Assembly (NCBI RefSeq): GCF_000830985.1
Contig: NZ_CP007151.1
Span: 3,348,001 to 3,412,000, forward strand
Length of the DNA: 64,000 bases
Origin: Marinobacter similis
GTDB lineage: Bacteria; Pseudomonadota; Gammaproteobacteria; Pseudomonadales; Oleiphilaceae
Direction: 5' to 3'
Within the stretch, counting starts at the first letter, position 1; every line of letters starts with the position of its first letter. Shown here piece by piece: positions 38,709 to 48,030 of the stretch. Made by a program: the position numbers and the translations under genes. The notes below the pieces were generated by a model. The model saw nothing but the letters and a program-made list of their open reading frames with translations. It had not been told where the DNA came from and ran no database searches.

Positions 38709-39862
38709 TCAGCCGGCCTGTAACAGGTTGGCGTACCGCTCCAGGTGGAAGTCGTCATCGCCCAGCTGATGATTGATGGTGATCAACCGCTTGGCGTAGT
38801 GCGCAAAATTGTATTCCCAGGTCATGCCAATGCCGCCGTGGGACTGGATGCCGTTCTCGGAAATGAACTGGCCACTGCGTCCAATAACGTTCTTGGCTGC
38901 ACTCAGGATTCGCCGACGCTCGTCGCTTTGCTCTACATCGGCAACACTGGCGGCCAGGATCGCCATGGAGCGAGCCTGTTCCAGCTCGGACATCATGTCG
39001 ACCATGCGATGCTGCAGCACCTGGAACTTGCCGATGGGCACGCCAAACTGCTTGCGCTGTTTAAGGTAGTCCAGGGTCAGCTCGTTGGCGACTTCCATCA
39101 CCCTACTGCCTCGGCACACAGGGCCGCAATAGCACGGCCACTCTGGTATTCGATGACATCGGCAGCTTTGCCTTCTTCGCCAAGCAGGGCGCCTGCGCCC
39201 ACCTGAACATTGTTCAGGGTGATGTCGCAGCCTTTGGAGCCGTCAATGGTCGGGTAGGTGCGACGCTCAACACCGGCAGTGTCCGGGCTCAGGGCGAACA
39301 GGCTGATGCCGTCGGCATCGCGGGTGTCGCCAGAAGTGGGGGCAGAGGTGCGGGCGGAAACCAGGATCAGGTCGGCGCAGTGGCCGGCGATGACTACAGC
39401 TTTGCGCCCGTTCAGGACATAGCCGTCACCAGACTTTTCAGCGCGGGTGGCGACATCGTTCAGGTCATAGAAGCTCTGGGGTTCCTGCAAGGCCACAGCG
39501 GCTTTCAGCTCACCGCTGGCAATGCCGCCCAGCCACTGCTCTTTCTGGCTGTCGTTACCCGCCTGGGCGATCAGTCCGCCACCGAGGATAATGGACTGCA
39601 GATACGGCTCGAGGCACAGGCCTCGGCCCAGTTCCGTCATCACGGACTGGACTTCAACCCCACCGCCGCCAAAGCCACCGAGCTCCTCGGAAAACGGCAC
39701 CGCGGTTAATCCAAGCTCGCTGAGCTGGCCCCAGAATGCTTCGCTGAAACCGGCTTCGGTTTCGCTGAATTCCAGGCGCTTTTCAAAACTGTACTCACCG
39801 CGAACCAGGCGCTCCACGGTGTCCTGCAGCATCTGCTGCTCTTCATTCAGTCGGAAATCCAT
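38709..39862 (-). CDS. Acyl-CoA dehydrogenase, small-subunit type of a heteromeric pair, one frameshift
   Basis: An FAD enzyme that introduces a double bond into an acyl-CoA. The start ATG 39862 has AAGGAGG just upstream. The N-terminus MDFRLNEEQQMLQDTVERLV is typical. At about 39102 one base is missing (AGTAGG-x-GTGATG), so the end of the frame reads as a stop at CAEAVG. Restored, it continues as MEVANELTLDYLKQRKQFG and ends at 38709 for about 384 residues. The product most resembles the smaller partner of two-gene acyl-CoA dehydrogenases used for cyclic or dicarboxylic acids (pimeloyl-CoA type). The larger partner is the next gene upstream, ten bases away. Substrate is unknown. Confidence 0.88.
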
Positions 39863-39872
39863 GGTCGCCTCC

Positions 39873-41066
39873 TTAAAGCCCAAGAATCATTTTTGACACG
39901 ATGTTTTTCTGGATCTCATTAGATCCGCCAAAAATCGAGAGCTTGCGGTTATTGAAGTAGTGGGCAGACAAGGGCGCCGCGTGCTCGTCCGAGAGATACT
40001 CGCCGTCGAAACCGTCGGCCAGCTCTTCCTCAACGAACGGGAGGGCATAGGGGCCAATGGCCCGGCGCGCCAGATCGTTGATCGACTGACGGATTTCGGT
40101 GCCCTTTACTTTCAGCATGGAGCTTTCCGCACCCGGCACACCGCCGCCTTCAACCGAGGCGATGATGCGCAGGTTGCTGATGCCGGCAGCGGTCAGGTCA
40201 ATCTCCACCTTGGCGATGCGCTGGCTGAAGGTTGTGTCCTCGATCAGTGGCCGGCCGTTCTTGAGGCGGCGGGAAGCCAGCTGTTTCAGATGTGCCAGGG
40301 CTGCCTTGGACAGACCAATGCCGGCCAAGCCGGTGCGCTCGTAGGTCAGCAGGAATTTGGCGTAGGTCCAACCTTTGTCTTCCTCACCCACCAGGTTTTC
40401 CACCGGCACTTTGACGTCTTCAAAGAAGACTTCGTTCACCTCGTGTTCACCATCCAGAGTGATGATCGGGCGCACGGTAATGCCCGGAGTATCCATATCG
40501 ATCAGCAGAAACGAAATGCCTTCCTGTGCTTTCACTTCGGTGTTGGTGCGAACCAGGCAGAAGATCATGTTGGCGTGCTGGCCCAGCGTGGTCCAGGTCT
40601 TCTGACCGTTCACGATGTAGTGATCACCGTCACGCACGGCGCGGGTTTTCAGGGACGCCAGGTCGGAACCGGCGCCGGGTTCAGAATAACCCTGGCACCA
40701 CCAGTCTTCGCCACTGAGGATGCGGGGCAGGTAGGTCTGCTTCTGCTCTTCATTGCCGAACTTGATGATAACCGGGGCGACCATGTTGACGCCGAATGGC
40801 ACTGAGCGGGGAACGCCGTAGCGGGACGACTCTTCGTCCAGATGTGCTTCTGAACCGGTGACCAGGAAACGCCGCCGTACTCTTCTGGCCAGTGGCTGGC
40901 GTACCAGCTGGGCGCTGAGGATCTTTTGCCAGCGCTGGTGGTCGTCCTTGGTCAGTGGGCGGAAAGCTTTGACCTTGGCGGCGATGTCCGCCGGCAGCTT
41001 GTCATCCAGGAACGCGCGTACTTCGTCGCGGAAGGCGAGCTCCTCGGCTGTGTAGTTCATGTTCAT
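39873..41066 (-). CDS. Acyl-CoA dehydrogenase, large-subunit type, compensated indels
   Basis: Partner of the dehydrogenase at 38709. The start ATG 41066 has GAGG eight bases upstream; TTG 41072 would add two residues. Family motifs include NYTAEELAFRDEVRAFLDDKLPA, WWCQGYSEPGAGSDLASLKT and the C-terminal IFGGSNEIQKNIVSKMILGL. The stretch SAQLVRQPLARRVRRRFLV is abnormal. Restoring two bases at about 40908 and one at about 40839 gives the usual WYASHWPEEYGGVSW-like sequence there. Together they are three lost bases, so the frame is re-entered. This keeps the reading frame open but would alter about 23 residues. The pair is preceded by two palindromic operators in the upstream gap. Confidence 0.9.
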   Translation of the reverse strand: MNMNYTAEELAFRDEVRAFLDDKLPADIAAKVKAFRPLTKDDHQRWQKILSAQLVRQPLARRVRRRFLVTGSEAHLDEESSRYGVPRSVPFGVNMVAPVIIKFGNEEQKQTYLPRILSGEDWWCQGYSEPGAGSDLASLKTRAVRDGDHYIVNGQKTWTTLGQHANMIFCLVRTNTEVKAQEGISFLLIDMDTPGITVRPIITLDGEHEVNEVFFEDVKVPVENLVGEEDKGWTYAKFLLTYERTGLAGIGLSKAALAHLKQLASRRLKNGRPLIEDTTFSQRIAKVEIDLTAAGISNLRIIASVEGGGVPGAESSMLKVKGTEIRQSINDLARRAIGPYALPFVEEELADGFDGEYLSDEHAAPLSAHYFNNRKLSIFGGSNEIQKNIVSKMILGL

Positions 41067-41100
41067 GGGCAACCTCGTTTGGCGTCACAGCGAAAATATA

Positions 41101-41115
41101 TACCGCATAGCAGAA
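41101..41115. promoter_or_regulatory. IclR-type operator candidate 1
   Basis: TACCGC-ATA-GCAGAA is an imperfect palindrome 35 bases upstream of the large-subunit dehydrogenase start. The consensus across three sites in the window is TTCYGC-NNN-GCRGWA (either strand). Confidence 0.5.
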
Positions 41116-41262
41116 TTACCTAATGATCCGTCACTAATAGCGCTCCTGTCAATGTCAATGAAACATAATCCCTGAAATCCAGCAAAAATGGCTTTTAGAA
41201 ATATGTATAAAGTGATTCTGACAGACAAAATCGTTATGAGGGCGAAAATATACGGAAGCATA

Positions 41263-41277
41263 TACCGCCAAGCGGAA
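41263..41277. promoter_or_regulatory. IclR-type operator candidate 2
   Basis: TACCGC-CAA-GCGGAA matches the same pattern as the sites at 41101 and 56654, about 200 bases upstream of the dehydrogenase start. The two sites spaced about 162 bases apart could loop. Confidence 0.5.
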
Positions 41278-41380
41278 CGGAGGCGCCAATAACTCTATCG
41301 GCCAGGGGATCGATAACGAGGCGGTTGCCTTGTTAGTTCAAAGCTAAGGTAGGAGTGTTCTTTTGGCGGTAGGGAGGATT

Positions 41381-41399
41381 CAGGCCCATGCCGGGCCTG
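41381..41399. terminator. Hairpin after the TPR/barrel gene
   Basis: CAGGCCC-ATGCC-GGGCCTG is a perfect 7-base stem just past the minus-strand stop at 41427. No U-run follows, so terminator strength is uncertain. Confidence 0.45.
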
Positions 41400-41426
41400 A
41401 TGGACAGTCCCGGGATTTTGCTGTTG

Positions 41427-42739
41427 CTAGAGGCGAACGGACACGCCAATGCTGGCTGTTCGCCTGTCGTAATCGTAGCGGGCAATGTTGCTGTCGTTTT
41501 TCACAATCTGCACATCCAGGATGACGGAGAGTGTGGGATTGACCCGGTATTCACCATCAATGCCTGCCGTGTAACGGTGATCCTTGCGGTTGATCACCAG
41601 CAGGCCCTCGCGCGTCTGCAATCGGTGGGCGGTACGATAATAGTTGAGACGATAGCCTGCGGACGTGCCCAGTTCGAATGCTGGGGTGAACGCGTAGCCA
41701 ATGCCGAATCTCAGGGTCTGGCCCATTGGCGAGACGCTGTAAAACTCGGTGGCAGTGTCAAAGTTTTCCCGATCATCGTAATCCAGTCGATAGCGGACAT
41801 CGCCGCGCCAGCCATCCTTTTTAGCCTTATAGCGTAGGTCCAGACGGTAGTGCTGACCATCGTAGGCATCTAGCCGTGTGTCGGCGTAGACCTGTTCCGC
41901 GTCGACGGAAACGATGCAGCGAGCGGCTTCGGACCCTAGCTGGCAGGCGCTGGTGGCAATCTGTCCGGACAGGCGCGCGCGCTGCTCCTGGGAGCTTCCT
42001 CCGCGCCAGAGCTGGTCGCCGCCAATGCCAAGGCTGAATCGATAAGGGGCAGAGGACCGTTCCCAGGCGGTGTCGAACCGGGCGAGGTGGGTGTTGAAAT
42101 CCTGTTCGTCGGCGTACTGGCGACCGTAAAGTTGAAGTTGTGCCTTCATGCGTCGTTGCCTTTGCGCACCGGGTAGCCCGACACCACGCCGACCGATTCC
42201 AGAAAGGTGTCGTCGACACTGCTTGGCGCGGTATCCGGGAAAAGTCCGATGTTTTCTTCGTAGCCACCGGCGAGGGAGATCAGGCCCTGCCATTGGCTGG
42301 GAGGTGGAATCTCGCCCAGGTCTTTGAGTTGGGCGCGTGCCAGTTTGCCAAGTTTGTCTTCGGCGCCTTCAATGGCGGCATTGCGGAAAGCGGAACGGGC
42401 TTTACGTGGGTTGTCCTGAGCCAGCGCTACCAAGCCCAAATTATAGAAGGCGAGTCCGTGTTGTTTGGTGTCCAGGAGTTGGCGAAACTCGTTCTCCGCC
42501 AGGTCATACTCACCCAACTTGTAATAGAGCACGCCGAGGTTATAGGTCAGAGCTCGGGAATCAAGCTTGGTTGCCGCGGCCTCCAGGAGTTTTCGGGCCT
42601 GCTCAAGGTTATTGTTCTGAAAGGCGGTGATGCCCGCTCGCATCTGCTGTTTGGCTGTCGAGGTTTCGGTGTCGGAAAATGCTGTTCCTGGCGTGAGCAG
42701 GCACAGCATCAACAGCAGCAAAGAAATTCGAGACAACAA
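41427..42739 (-). CDS. TPR plus outer-membrane beta-barrel protein, one frameshift
   Basis: A two-part exported protein of about 437 residues. It begins at a TTG with GAGG nine bases upstream, followed by a signal peptide (LLLLMLCLLTPGTAFSD). Residues to about 160 are tetratricopeptide repeats (LTYNLGVLYYKLGEYDLAENEFRQ, FYNLGLVALAQDNPRKARSAF). The second half (from about GGYEENIGLFPDTAP) has alternating aromatic strands of a beta-barrel (YRFSLGIGGDQLWRGG, YDGQHYRLDLRYKAKK, YRLNYYRTAHRLQ) and ends SIGVSVRL. At about 42151 GACGCC-ATG reads GACGCATG; one C restores the join. The plan resembles DUF560/Slam-like proteins and TPR porins. It is the last gene after a sigma/anti-sigma set, suggesting envelope stress control. 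Confidence 0.75.
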
Positions 42740-42909
42740 GCGGATTTCCCTCGAAGCTGAAAAAGGTTAAGCCTATCGAACGTTCCATGTCTCTGGCACG
42801 AAGGCTTAACCTAGCACAGTAAGGATCAATCACATAGCAATAGGGAAGTCTACGTAAACGGATTCGTTACGCATCTAGAGAGCTTGCTGGAGTATCGGGC
42901 AAACGCTTT

Positions 42910-43380
42910 TTATTGGCCCGTTACGCCGTCGATAGTGGAGGTGCTGTCTTTCAGCAGATCCAGGTCGGTATCCGGCAGTTCGCCAATAGGCAGATCTGGC
43001 TCAGGCAGATCGCCTCCGGGCAGGTCTACGCCCGGCAATTCAACACCCGGTTGTTCAAACTCGGATTCACCCGGCAGTTCAACGCCCAGCGCATCCCGTG
43101 TTTCTCGGGCTTGCAGCGAGAGGCTCTCGGACAGCTCTTGGGCTTCCGTTGAGAGCTCGCTTGCATCCAGGGTCTCGAAGCCTTCATTACCTTCCAGCTC
43201 GGTGACCGAATCCGGAATCTGCATTTCCTGCACAAACGAGGAATCAAGCTCTTCATCATCCGCAACCATGCGCATGGTGATGTCGAGATCCGATTGTGCC
43301 GAGGCCAAACCCGGCGCCAACAGCAGTCCCATCAAGAGGACTTTCGTGAGCAGTGAAGTGTGTATCTTCCATGCTGTCAT
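42910..43380 (-). CDS. Secreted acidic protein with LPG repeats
   Basis: I do not recognise this 156-residue protein. A signal peptide (VLLMGLLLAPGLASAQ, cleavage after ASA) is followed by an acidic region with MQIPDSVTELEGNEGFETLD. The last third is a proline-rich repeat, VELPGVDLPGGDLPEPDLP and IGELPDTDLDLLKD, with a unit of about six residues (x-LP-G-x-D). It has no cysteines. Its ATG overlaps the stop of the anti-sigma gene (ATGA), so it is translated with it. A structural or calcium-binding role in the periplasm is possible but not shown. Confidence 0.7.
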   Translation of the reverse strand: MTAWKIHTSLLTKVLLMGLLLAPGLASAQSDLDITMRMVADDEELDSSFVQEMQIPDSVTELEGNEGFETLDASELSTEAQELSESLSLQARETRDALGVELPGESEFEQPGVELPGVDLPGGDLPEPDLPIGELPDTDLDLLKDSTSTIDGVTGQ

Positions 43381-44030
43381 GACGATGGCTCCATTAGTTT
43401 GCCAATGTCAGTTTTAAAGGTCTTTCTCTTTTCGCCATCGCCCAAGTGGGCGACGAGCGTTCCCTCGCCCGGGAAGAGCACGTTCACCGGCAGTGCCAGC
43501 AGATTGTCCCCGGGTTTCAGGTTCACTTTCCAGCTTACCTTGTGGCGCCCGGGGAACGGTGTGAGCTCCATGTTGGGCGGCAATTCAAGAGTAAGCGTTA
43601 CATTCTCTACTGCCTGCGCAGATGTAAAAGCAACACGCACCGTCTGTTGCTGCGGGCTGGCTATTTCGGACGTTGCGGGCTGTGTGCTGTCGGCAACCTC
43701 GGCACCTACATCTACGGGCGTCGCCGAAAACTGGCTGCCAATAAAAACGCCCACTGCCAGTGCCGCTGCAATCGCACCGCCCCAGACAGGGGAGTGCCCG
43801 GATTTTTTTGTTCGCCCGGTCGCCTGATTCAGGATGCGCGACTCAAAGTCGCTGTCAGGCTCGGGCGCACGATCATCAGCAAGCTGTTCGGCAATGTACT
43901 GCGCGGTGGCCAGGGCCATGGCGCAATCGTTGCACGATGCTGCGTGGTCGCGCAGAGAGCGTTCGGTCGTTTCAGACACCTCGCCAGCGGCCAGGGCATC
44001 AACATCGTTTTTAAAGTCGCTGCAGTTCAT
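43377..44030 (-). CDS. Zinc-binding anti-sigma factor with membrane anchor
   Basis: A 217-residue protein that starts at ATG 44030, ten bases after the sigma stop, with GGTG upstream. The N-terminal zinc anti-sigma motif is HAASCNDC (H-x3-C-x2-C) near residues 29-36, after MNCSDFKNDVDALAAGEVSE. A membrane helix SPVWGGAIAAALAVGVFIGS follows near residue 94-113, then a periplasmic part (EIASPQQQTVRVAFTSAQ, ENVTLTLELPPNMELT, KVSWKVNLKPGDNLLALPV). It should hold the sigma factor at the membrane and respond to an envelope signal. A long open frame suggests fusion with the sigma gene, but that results from the sigma frameshift. Confidence 0.85.
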   Translation of the reverse strand: MNCSDFKNDVDALAAGEVSETTERSLRDHAASCNDCAMALATAQYIAEQLADDRAPEPDSDFESRILNQATGRTKKSGHSPVWGGAIAAALAVGVFIGSQFSATPVDVGAEVADSTQPATSEIASPQQQTVRVAFTSAQAVENVTLTLELPPNMELTPFPGRHKVSWKVNLKPGDNLLALPVNVLFPGEGTLVAHLGDGEKRKTFKTDIGKLMEPSS

Positions 44031-44040
44031 CGCATTCACC

Positions 44041-44648
44041 TCACTGACATCCACGTCGCTGTGGCTCAAAAGGTTCCAACTCCTTTTGCAATTTTTCGCG
44101 CAGTTGGGCCCGCACTCGATGAAGTCTGGATTTGATGGTCCCCAGGGGCACGCCCAGTACTTCGGCGATGTCCTCCTGGCGCCAGCCTCGGAGTCGTGCA
44201 TCAGCAGCAGGGTTCGCTGGTCGGGCTGTAATTCACTGATCAGCCGGCGGAGCAGGGTGCTCTGCCGATCGTTGTCAGTGTGGCTCATGGGGTCCAGCTC
44301 ATTACTCGGTAGTGACTCGAGGAATGTAGTCTGCTGGTCGGGCCGGTCCAGGGCGCTGGCGCTGGTTTCACGGCCAGTCGGCCGCTTGCGCAGGGTGTCC
44401 ACAAAGTGGCGGTACAGCACTCGGTGCAGCCAGGGTCGCAGCTCTTCTACCTGCTCAAGCTCGTCCACTTTCGGGAACAGTTTGGTCACCACGTCCTGAA
44501 CCAGGTCTTCCGCATCGTGCTGGTTGCCGGTCAGCCGGTACGCGAACGTATGCAGAGTTCGGAGGTGTGGATGAACCAGGTGCTCGAAGCGTTTTGACTT
44601 GGACTGGCGAAATGTAAGCAAGGCCAAATGGCTACCCCTGATGATCAC
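44041..44648 (-). CDS. ECF-type RNA polymerase sigma factor, one frameshift
   Basis: The sigma-70 region 2 is clear (HLRTLHTFAYRLTGNQHDAE, DLVQDVVTKLF, then WLHRVLYRHFVDTLRK). Region 4 is read only after restoring one G at about 44186 (GAGG-GCTGG). It then gives GWRQEDIAEVLGVPLGTIKS and RLHRVRAQLREKL, the helix-turn-helix that binds the -35 element. The frame ends at 44041. Length is about 200 residues. The start is not settled: GTG 44648 opens the frame, and a TTG about 18 bases later has AGGGG upstream. The unit sigma, anti-sigma, acidic secreted protein, and after a 170-base gap the TPR/barrel gene, looks like one envelope-response module. The trigger is unknown. Confidence 0.85.
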
Positions 44649-44913
44649 CTTGCATGGAGATCATGCGCTAGAAAACTGATGTTGTTGCTATTAGTAGCGC
44701 GAGTTTATCAGTGTGGGCACTTCAGGGGTATGCCGAAACTGTAAAAAATCCCGGTGCCCGCAAGCGATCAGACACACTTCCGCACAAAAAAATACGAGAT
44801 TTCCCGTAAAAAAACCGCTTAACCTTGGAACCATTGCAATTAGACCTACGTGGAAGGATCCCAAAGGCGAAGGATCCGCTGAACTACAAAAAACCCTATA
44901 AAGGTGATTGAGT

Positions 44914-47908
44914 ATGTTTATCCGCAACGTGTTGTTCACTGCCGTGTCGGCAGCCACGCTAGGTTTGACAGGCTGTCTTGACAGCGGCGGTCAGACTAAT
45001 AATAACGCCAACCCCGAGTACCGGATTAACGGCAGCCAGACCGTGAAAGGCACTCATCCGCTTTTTGATCCACTGGAAACTGAATTTGTCATTCCCAGTG
45101 ACGCTCTGTTCTTCCTGAGTGAAGTTGACGACGGCACCATGTTGAACGGAAGCGATCCGGCCAACCCTGTTACCCAGGGTATTGGTTTTCTGGACGGTGC
45201 CTCGGTGCTTGCGCCGATTGATGTCAAAATCAGCGCCAGTCTGGACAGCCAGCAGGTTCTCGATGCCCGGGATTTTGTTGAGGTAGATGGCGAAGTGGTT
45301 CCTAACCCGGACCAGAACATCTTCCTGATTCCGGTTGAGTACGCCAGTGGCGATACCGTGCGGGCGCTGATTACCGAAGCCCCGGGCCTTACGCCTGCAG
45401 CGCGTTACCGTGAAGCTCTGCGCCTGCAGGACGCGGGAGATACTGCCGCTGCCGATGCTATTTTCAGCGACCTGCTGGCCGAGAAGGTGCGGGTTGAGTT
45501 GCTGGATATTGACGGTGGCCAGAACAACTTGATCCGGGTATTGCCGCTGACCCCGCTGGCCGCCAAGACCCAGTACGTGCTCGCCGTGACCAACGACATT
45601 GTGGATGCCAACGGTGAGCCCCTGGTTGGTTCTCCAACCTATCAGTCGGTTGCTGATCCCGATCGGGTTCTGTCGAACGGGGCTTTCCAGCCGTTCCGTG
45701 ACGCAATGCTCCCGGCCCGGAGACTGGCCGCCGATTATTTCGATTTCAAACGTGAGTATCCGGCGTCTGCCGGCTTCGCCGCTGATTTTGACGATGTGCC
45801 TTACGCAACAGCCATCACCACCACCGCGGTGGAAGATGTGTTGCTGGCCAATGCCGCGCCAGTCACTTACTTCCGTTCGTCGTTGAAGGTTGAGCAGCGT
45901 CAGGAAGAGCTCGAGAAGCTGTTCGACGGCTTCTACAACCTGAGCGATCAACCCCTGGCTGAGGACGCGAGCACTGCCGAGGCGAACCTGAACTCTGCGA
46001 TTTTCGCGACGCTGACCGATACCTCGTTCCGTCTGTACGACGAGGCGCTCGCCACCATCCTCGCCGATGCCAACACCAGTGCACTGCCGTGGCGTACAGC
46101 GATGTCGTTGCGGACGAAGACGCTGACCGTCGCCTGGCTCACGCTATCCAGGTTGCGACCGCATTGGCCACCGACGCCAATATCGATGTGGAAGCCGACG
46201 CGACGGCCATGGCCACCGCGCCGATGCTGTGCTGGATTCCCCCAAGCCACGGCCGGTAACCATTTTCAGCCAAAAAGACGGCGGCGATGTGAATCCGGCT
46301 CTGCGCCAAAGTGTTGGTCTGGGGGAGCTCGCGGTTGATCTGGATATTCGCGTCTACGAGGGTGAGATCACGCTGCCTTATTTTCAGGCCCTGCCGGAGG
46401 AAGGCAGTGGTGATGTCTTGAAAACGTCTAGCTGGCAGCCGGCTGATTTTTCCGGAGAAGAGAGCCTGGATGCGGCACCCTCTGATCGTATCTCCTACCG
46501 TTTCCCATTCGCCGGCAAAACGGCTGATACTTCAGTTCCGATCGTCGTAGCGGCGCCAGAGGAAACCCAGGCAACGCCGACTGGCGGATTCCCGGTCATT
46601 ATCTATCAGCATGCAGCCACCACGGACCGCTCGGCGATCCTGCCATTGGCCACAGCTGCCGGTCTTACCTGTATTGCTGAGCCGGCTGATGATTGCTTCG
46701 TAACCATTGGTATTGACCAACCGCTGCACGGCATTTTCGATACAGGGATTGTCGGGCTCACGCCCATCAGCTCGCAGGACGGAGCTTCAGCCGAGGCTAC
46801 AGAACGTCATTTCGGCTTTGCTGCTGACGCAGATCTGAATGCAGTTGCGGCGGCAGAACTTGAAGCCCCGGAGTCTGGCAGCCTGTTCCTGAACTTTGCC
46901 AATTACGCCAATACCCGGGACAACATGCGCCAAGGCGCTCTGGACCTGTTCAATGTCAACGCGTCGTTGCAAGCCATTGAAGATGCCATCAACAACTGTG
47001 GCCCCTGCACCGGTCTGCAAATCAACACTGACCGGGTCTACTTCGTAACCCACTCCTTGAGCGGTATGGGCGGCGCGGCTGTGCCTTACGTGACCAACGT
47101 TGCTGCGGCTGACAACGCCAACCTGAACCCGATCACGGCGTCCAATTTCCTTAACACAGGCGGTGGCTTCGCGCGCCTGGTGGAGAACTCCCAATCCGTG
47201 GCGCCACGTGTGTTGCCTGGGCTGGACGATGCCTCGGACGGCATCCTGACCCAGGGCCGGACCGAGTTGAACATCTACTTCAACGTGTTCCAGGGCCTGC
47301 TGGATTCCGCCGATCCGACCGCCTTTGCGCCTCTTTACAGAGATGAACGAGTCCTACTGACAGAGATTGTCGGTGTTCCGGATGACGCCGATCGTCCGAC
47401 CGATGACACGGTTCCAAATGCGGCAGATGCTGTCGAATACCTGCTTGGTCCGCTGGCGACCACCATTCCGGAAACCGGCTTTGTGATTGAGGGCGAGAAT
47501 ATGCCTCTGGCGGGCACGGATCCACTGGCGGCTGCGATGAATGCCGAGTCGACACCAGATGCGGGTGCGACCCTTCCGCTGATCACTCGTTACCTCGAAG
47601 GTTCTCACGGTAATCCAATTTCCGCCGGCCAGAAGGGTGCGGATGCCTTCTCCTCAAGTGCAGTGTTCACCGAAATGACTGCACAGATGCTGGAGCTGTT
47701 TACCCAGGATGCCGAGGCCGAGAACAGTCTTACTGTTGATAACCCTTGCGTGGTCAAAGGTGCCGATACCTCAGGCACCGACTGCTCTGCCGAGGGCAAC
47801 AGCGATGCCGGTGACGGCAGCGAAGGTGGCTCCGGTGGCGATTCAGGTGATGACGGCGACACTGGTGGCGGCGCTGGCGACATCATCGGAGACATCTTCG
47901 GAGCCTGA
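44914..47908 (+). CDS. Surface lipase/esterase lipoprotein (bacterial virulence-factor lipase family, VolA-like), two frameshifts
   Basis: A large lipoprotein of the family with the bacterial lipase N-terminal domain. From ATG 44914 (AGGTG upstream) it has a lipobox LTGC and then a low-complexity Asn stretch. The catalytic elbow is in VYFVTHSLSGMGGAAVPYV, and the C-terminal tail is rich in Gly, Ser and Asp (GDGSEGGSGG, then GDIIGDIFGA). The frame breaks at about 46089 (CCG-GTGGCG) and 46220 (GCG-GCC); with both bases restored the protein is nearly 1000 residues. The Vibrio relative VolA is a surface lysophospholipase, so this may release fatty acids from lipids outside the cell. It leads DUF1302 and DUF1329 genes on the same strand. 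Confidence 0.83.
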
Positions 47909-47915
47909 TGACAGT

Positions 47916-47939
47916 GGTGGCCCAAGCTTGCGGGCCACC
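47916..47939 (+). other. Intercistronic hairpin after the lipase
   Basis: GGTGGCCC-AAGCTTGC-GGGCCACC lies 8 bases after the lipase stop. There is no U-run, so it may partly attenuate or stabilise mRNA ahead of DUF1302. Confidence 0.55.
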
Positions 47940-48030
47940 TGATCAGGACACTCTTTCGAATTCAAGTAAATCAAGGCGTTAGCCTCGCCACACGGGGGAG
48001 GCTTTGCCCAAAACTTGCGGAGCAAACGCA

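Larger units (their letters stand above)
41067..41426. other. Regulatory gap of 360 bases upstream of the dehydrogenase pair
   Basis: No gene is supported here. It holds two IclR-like palindromes (41101-41115 and 41263-41277), an A+T-rich stretch between them with possible promoter elements for the minus-strand dehydrogenases, and a hairpin at 41381-41399 near the end of the TPR/barrel gene. Otherwise nothing is recognised. Confidence 0.6.

Noticed and set aside
43377..44648. A 423-residue sigma-anti-sigma fusion frame
   Set aside because: The stretch ARRTSPKYWACPWGP is the sigma region 4 read in the wrong frame. Restoring one G gives a normal sigma stop at 44041 and an independent anti-sigma start.
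44856..44877. Two GGATCC hexamers in a direct repeat upstream of the lipase
   Set aside because: Short repeat of a common hexamer with no palindromic extension; not enough to call a regulatory site.
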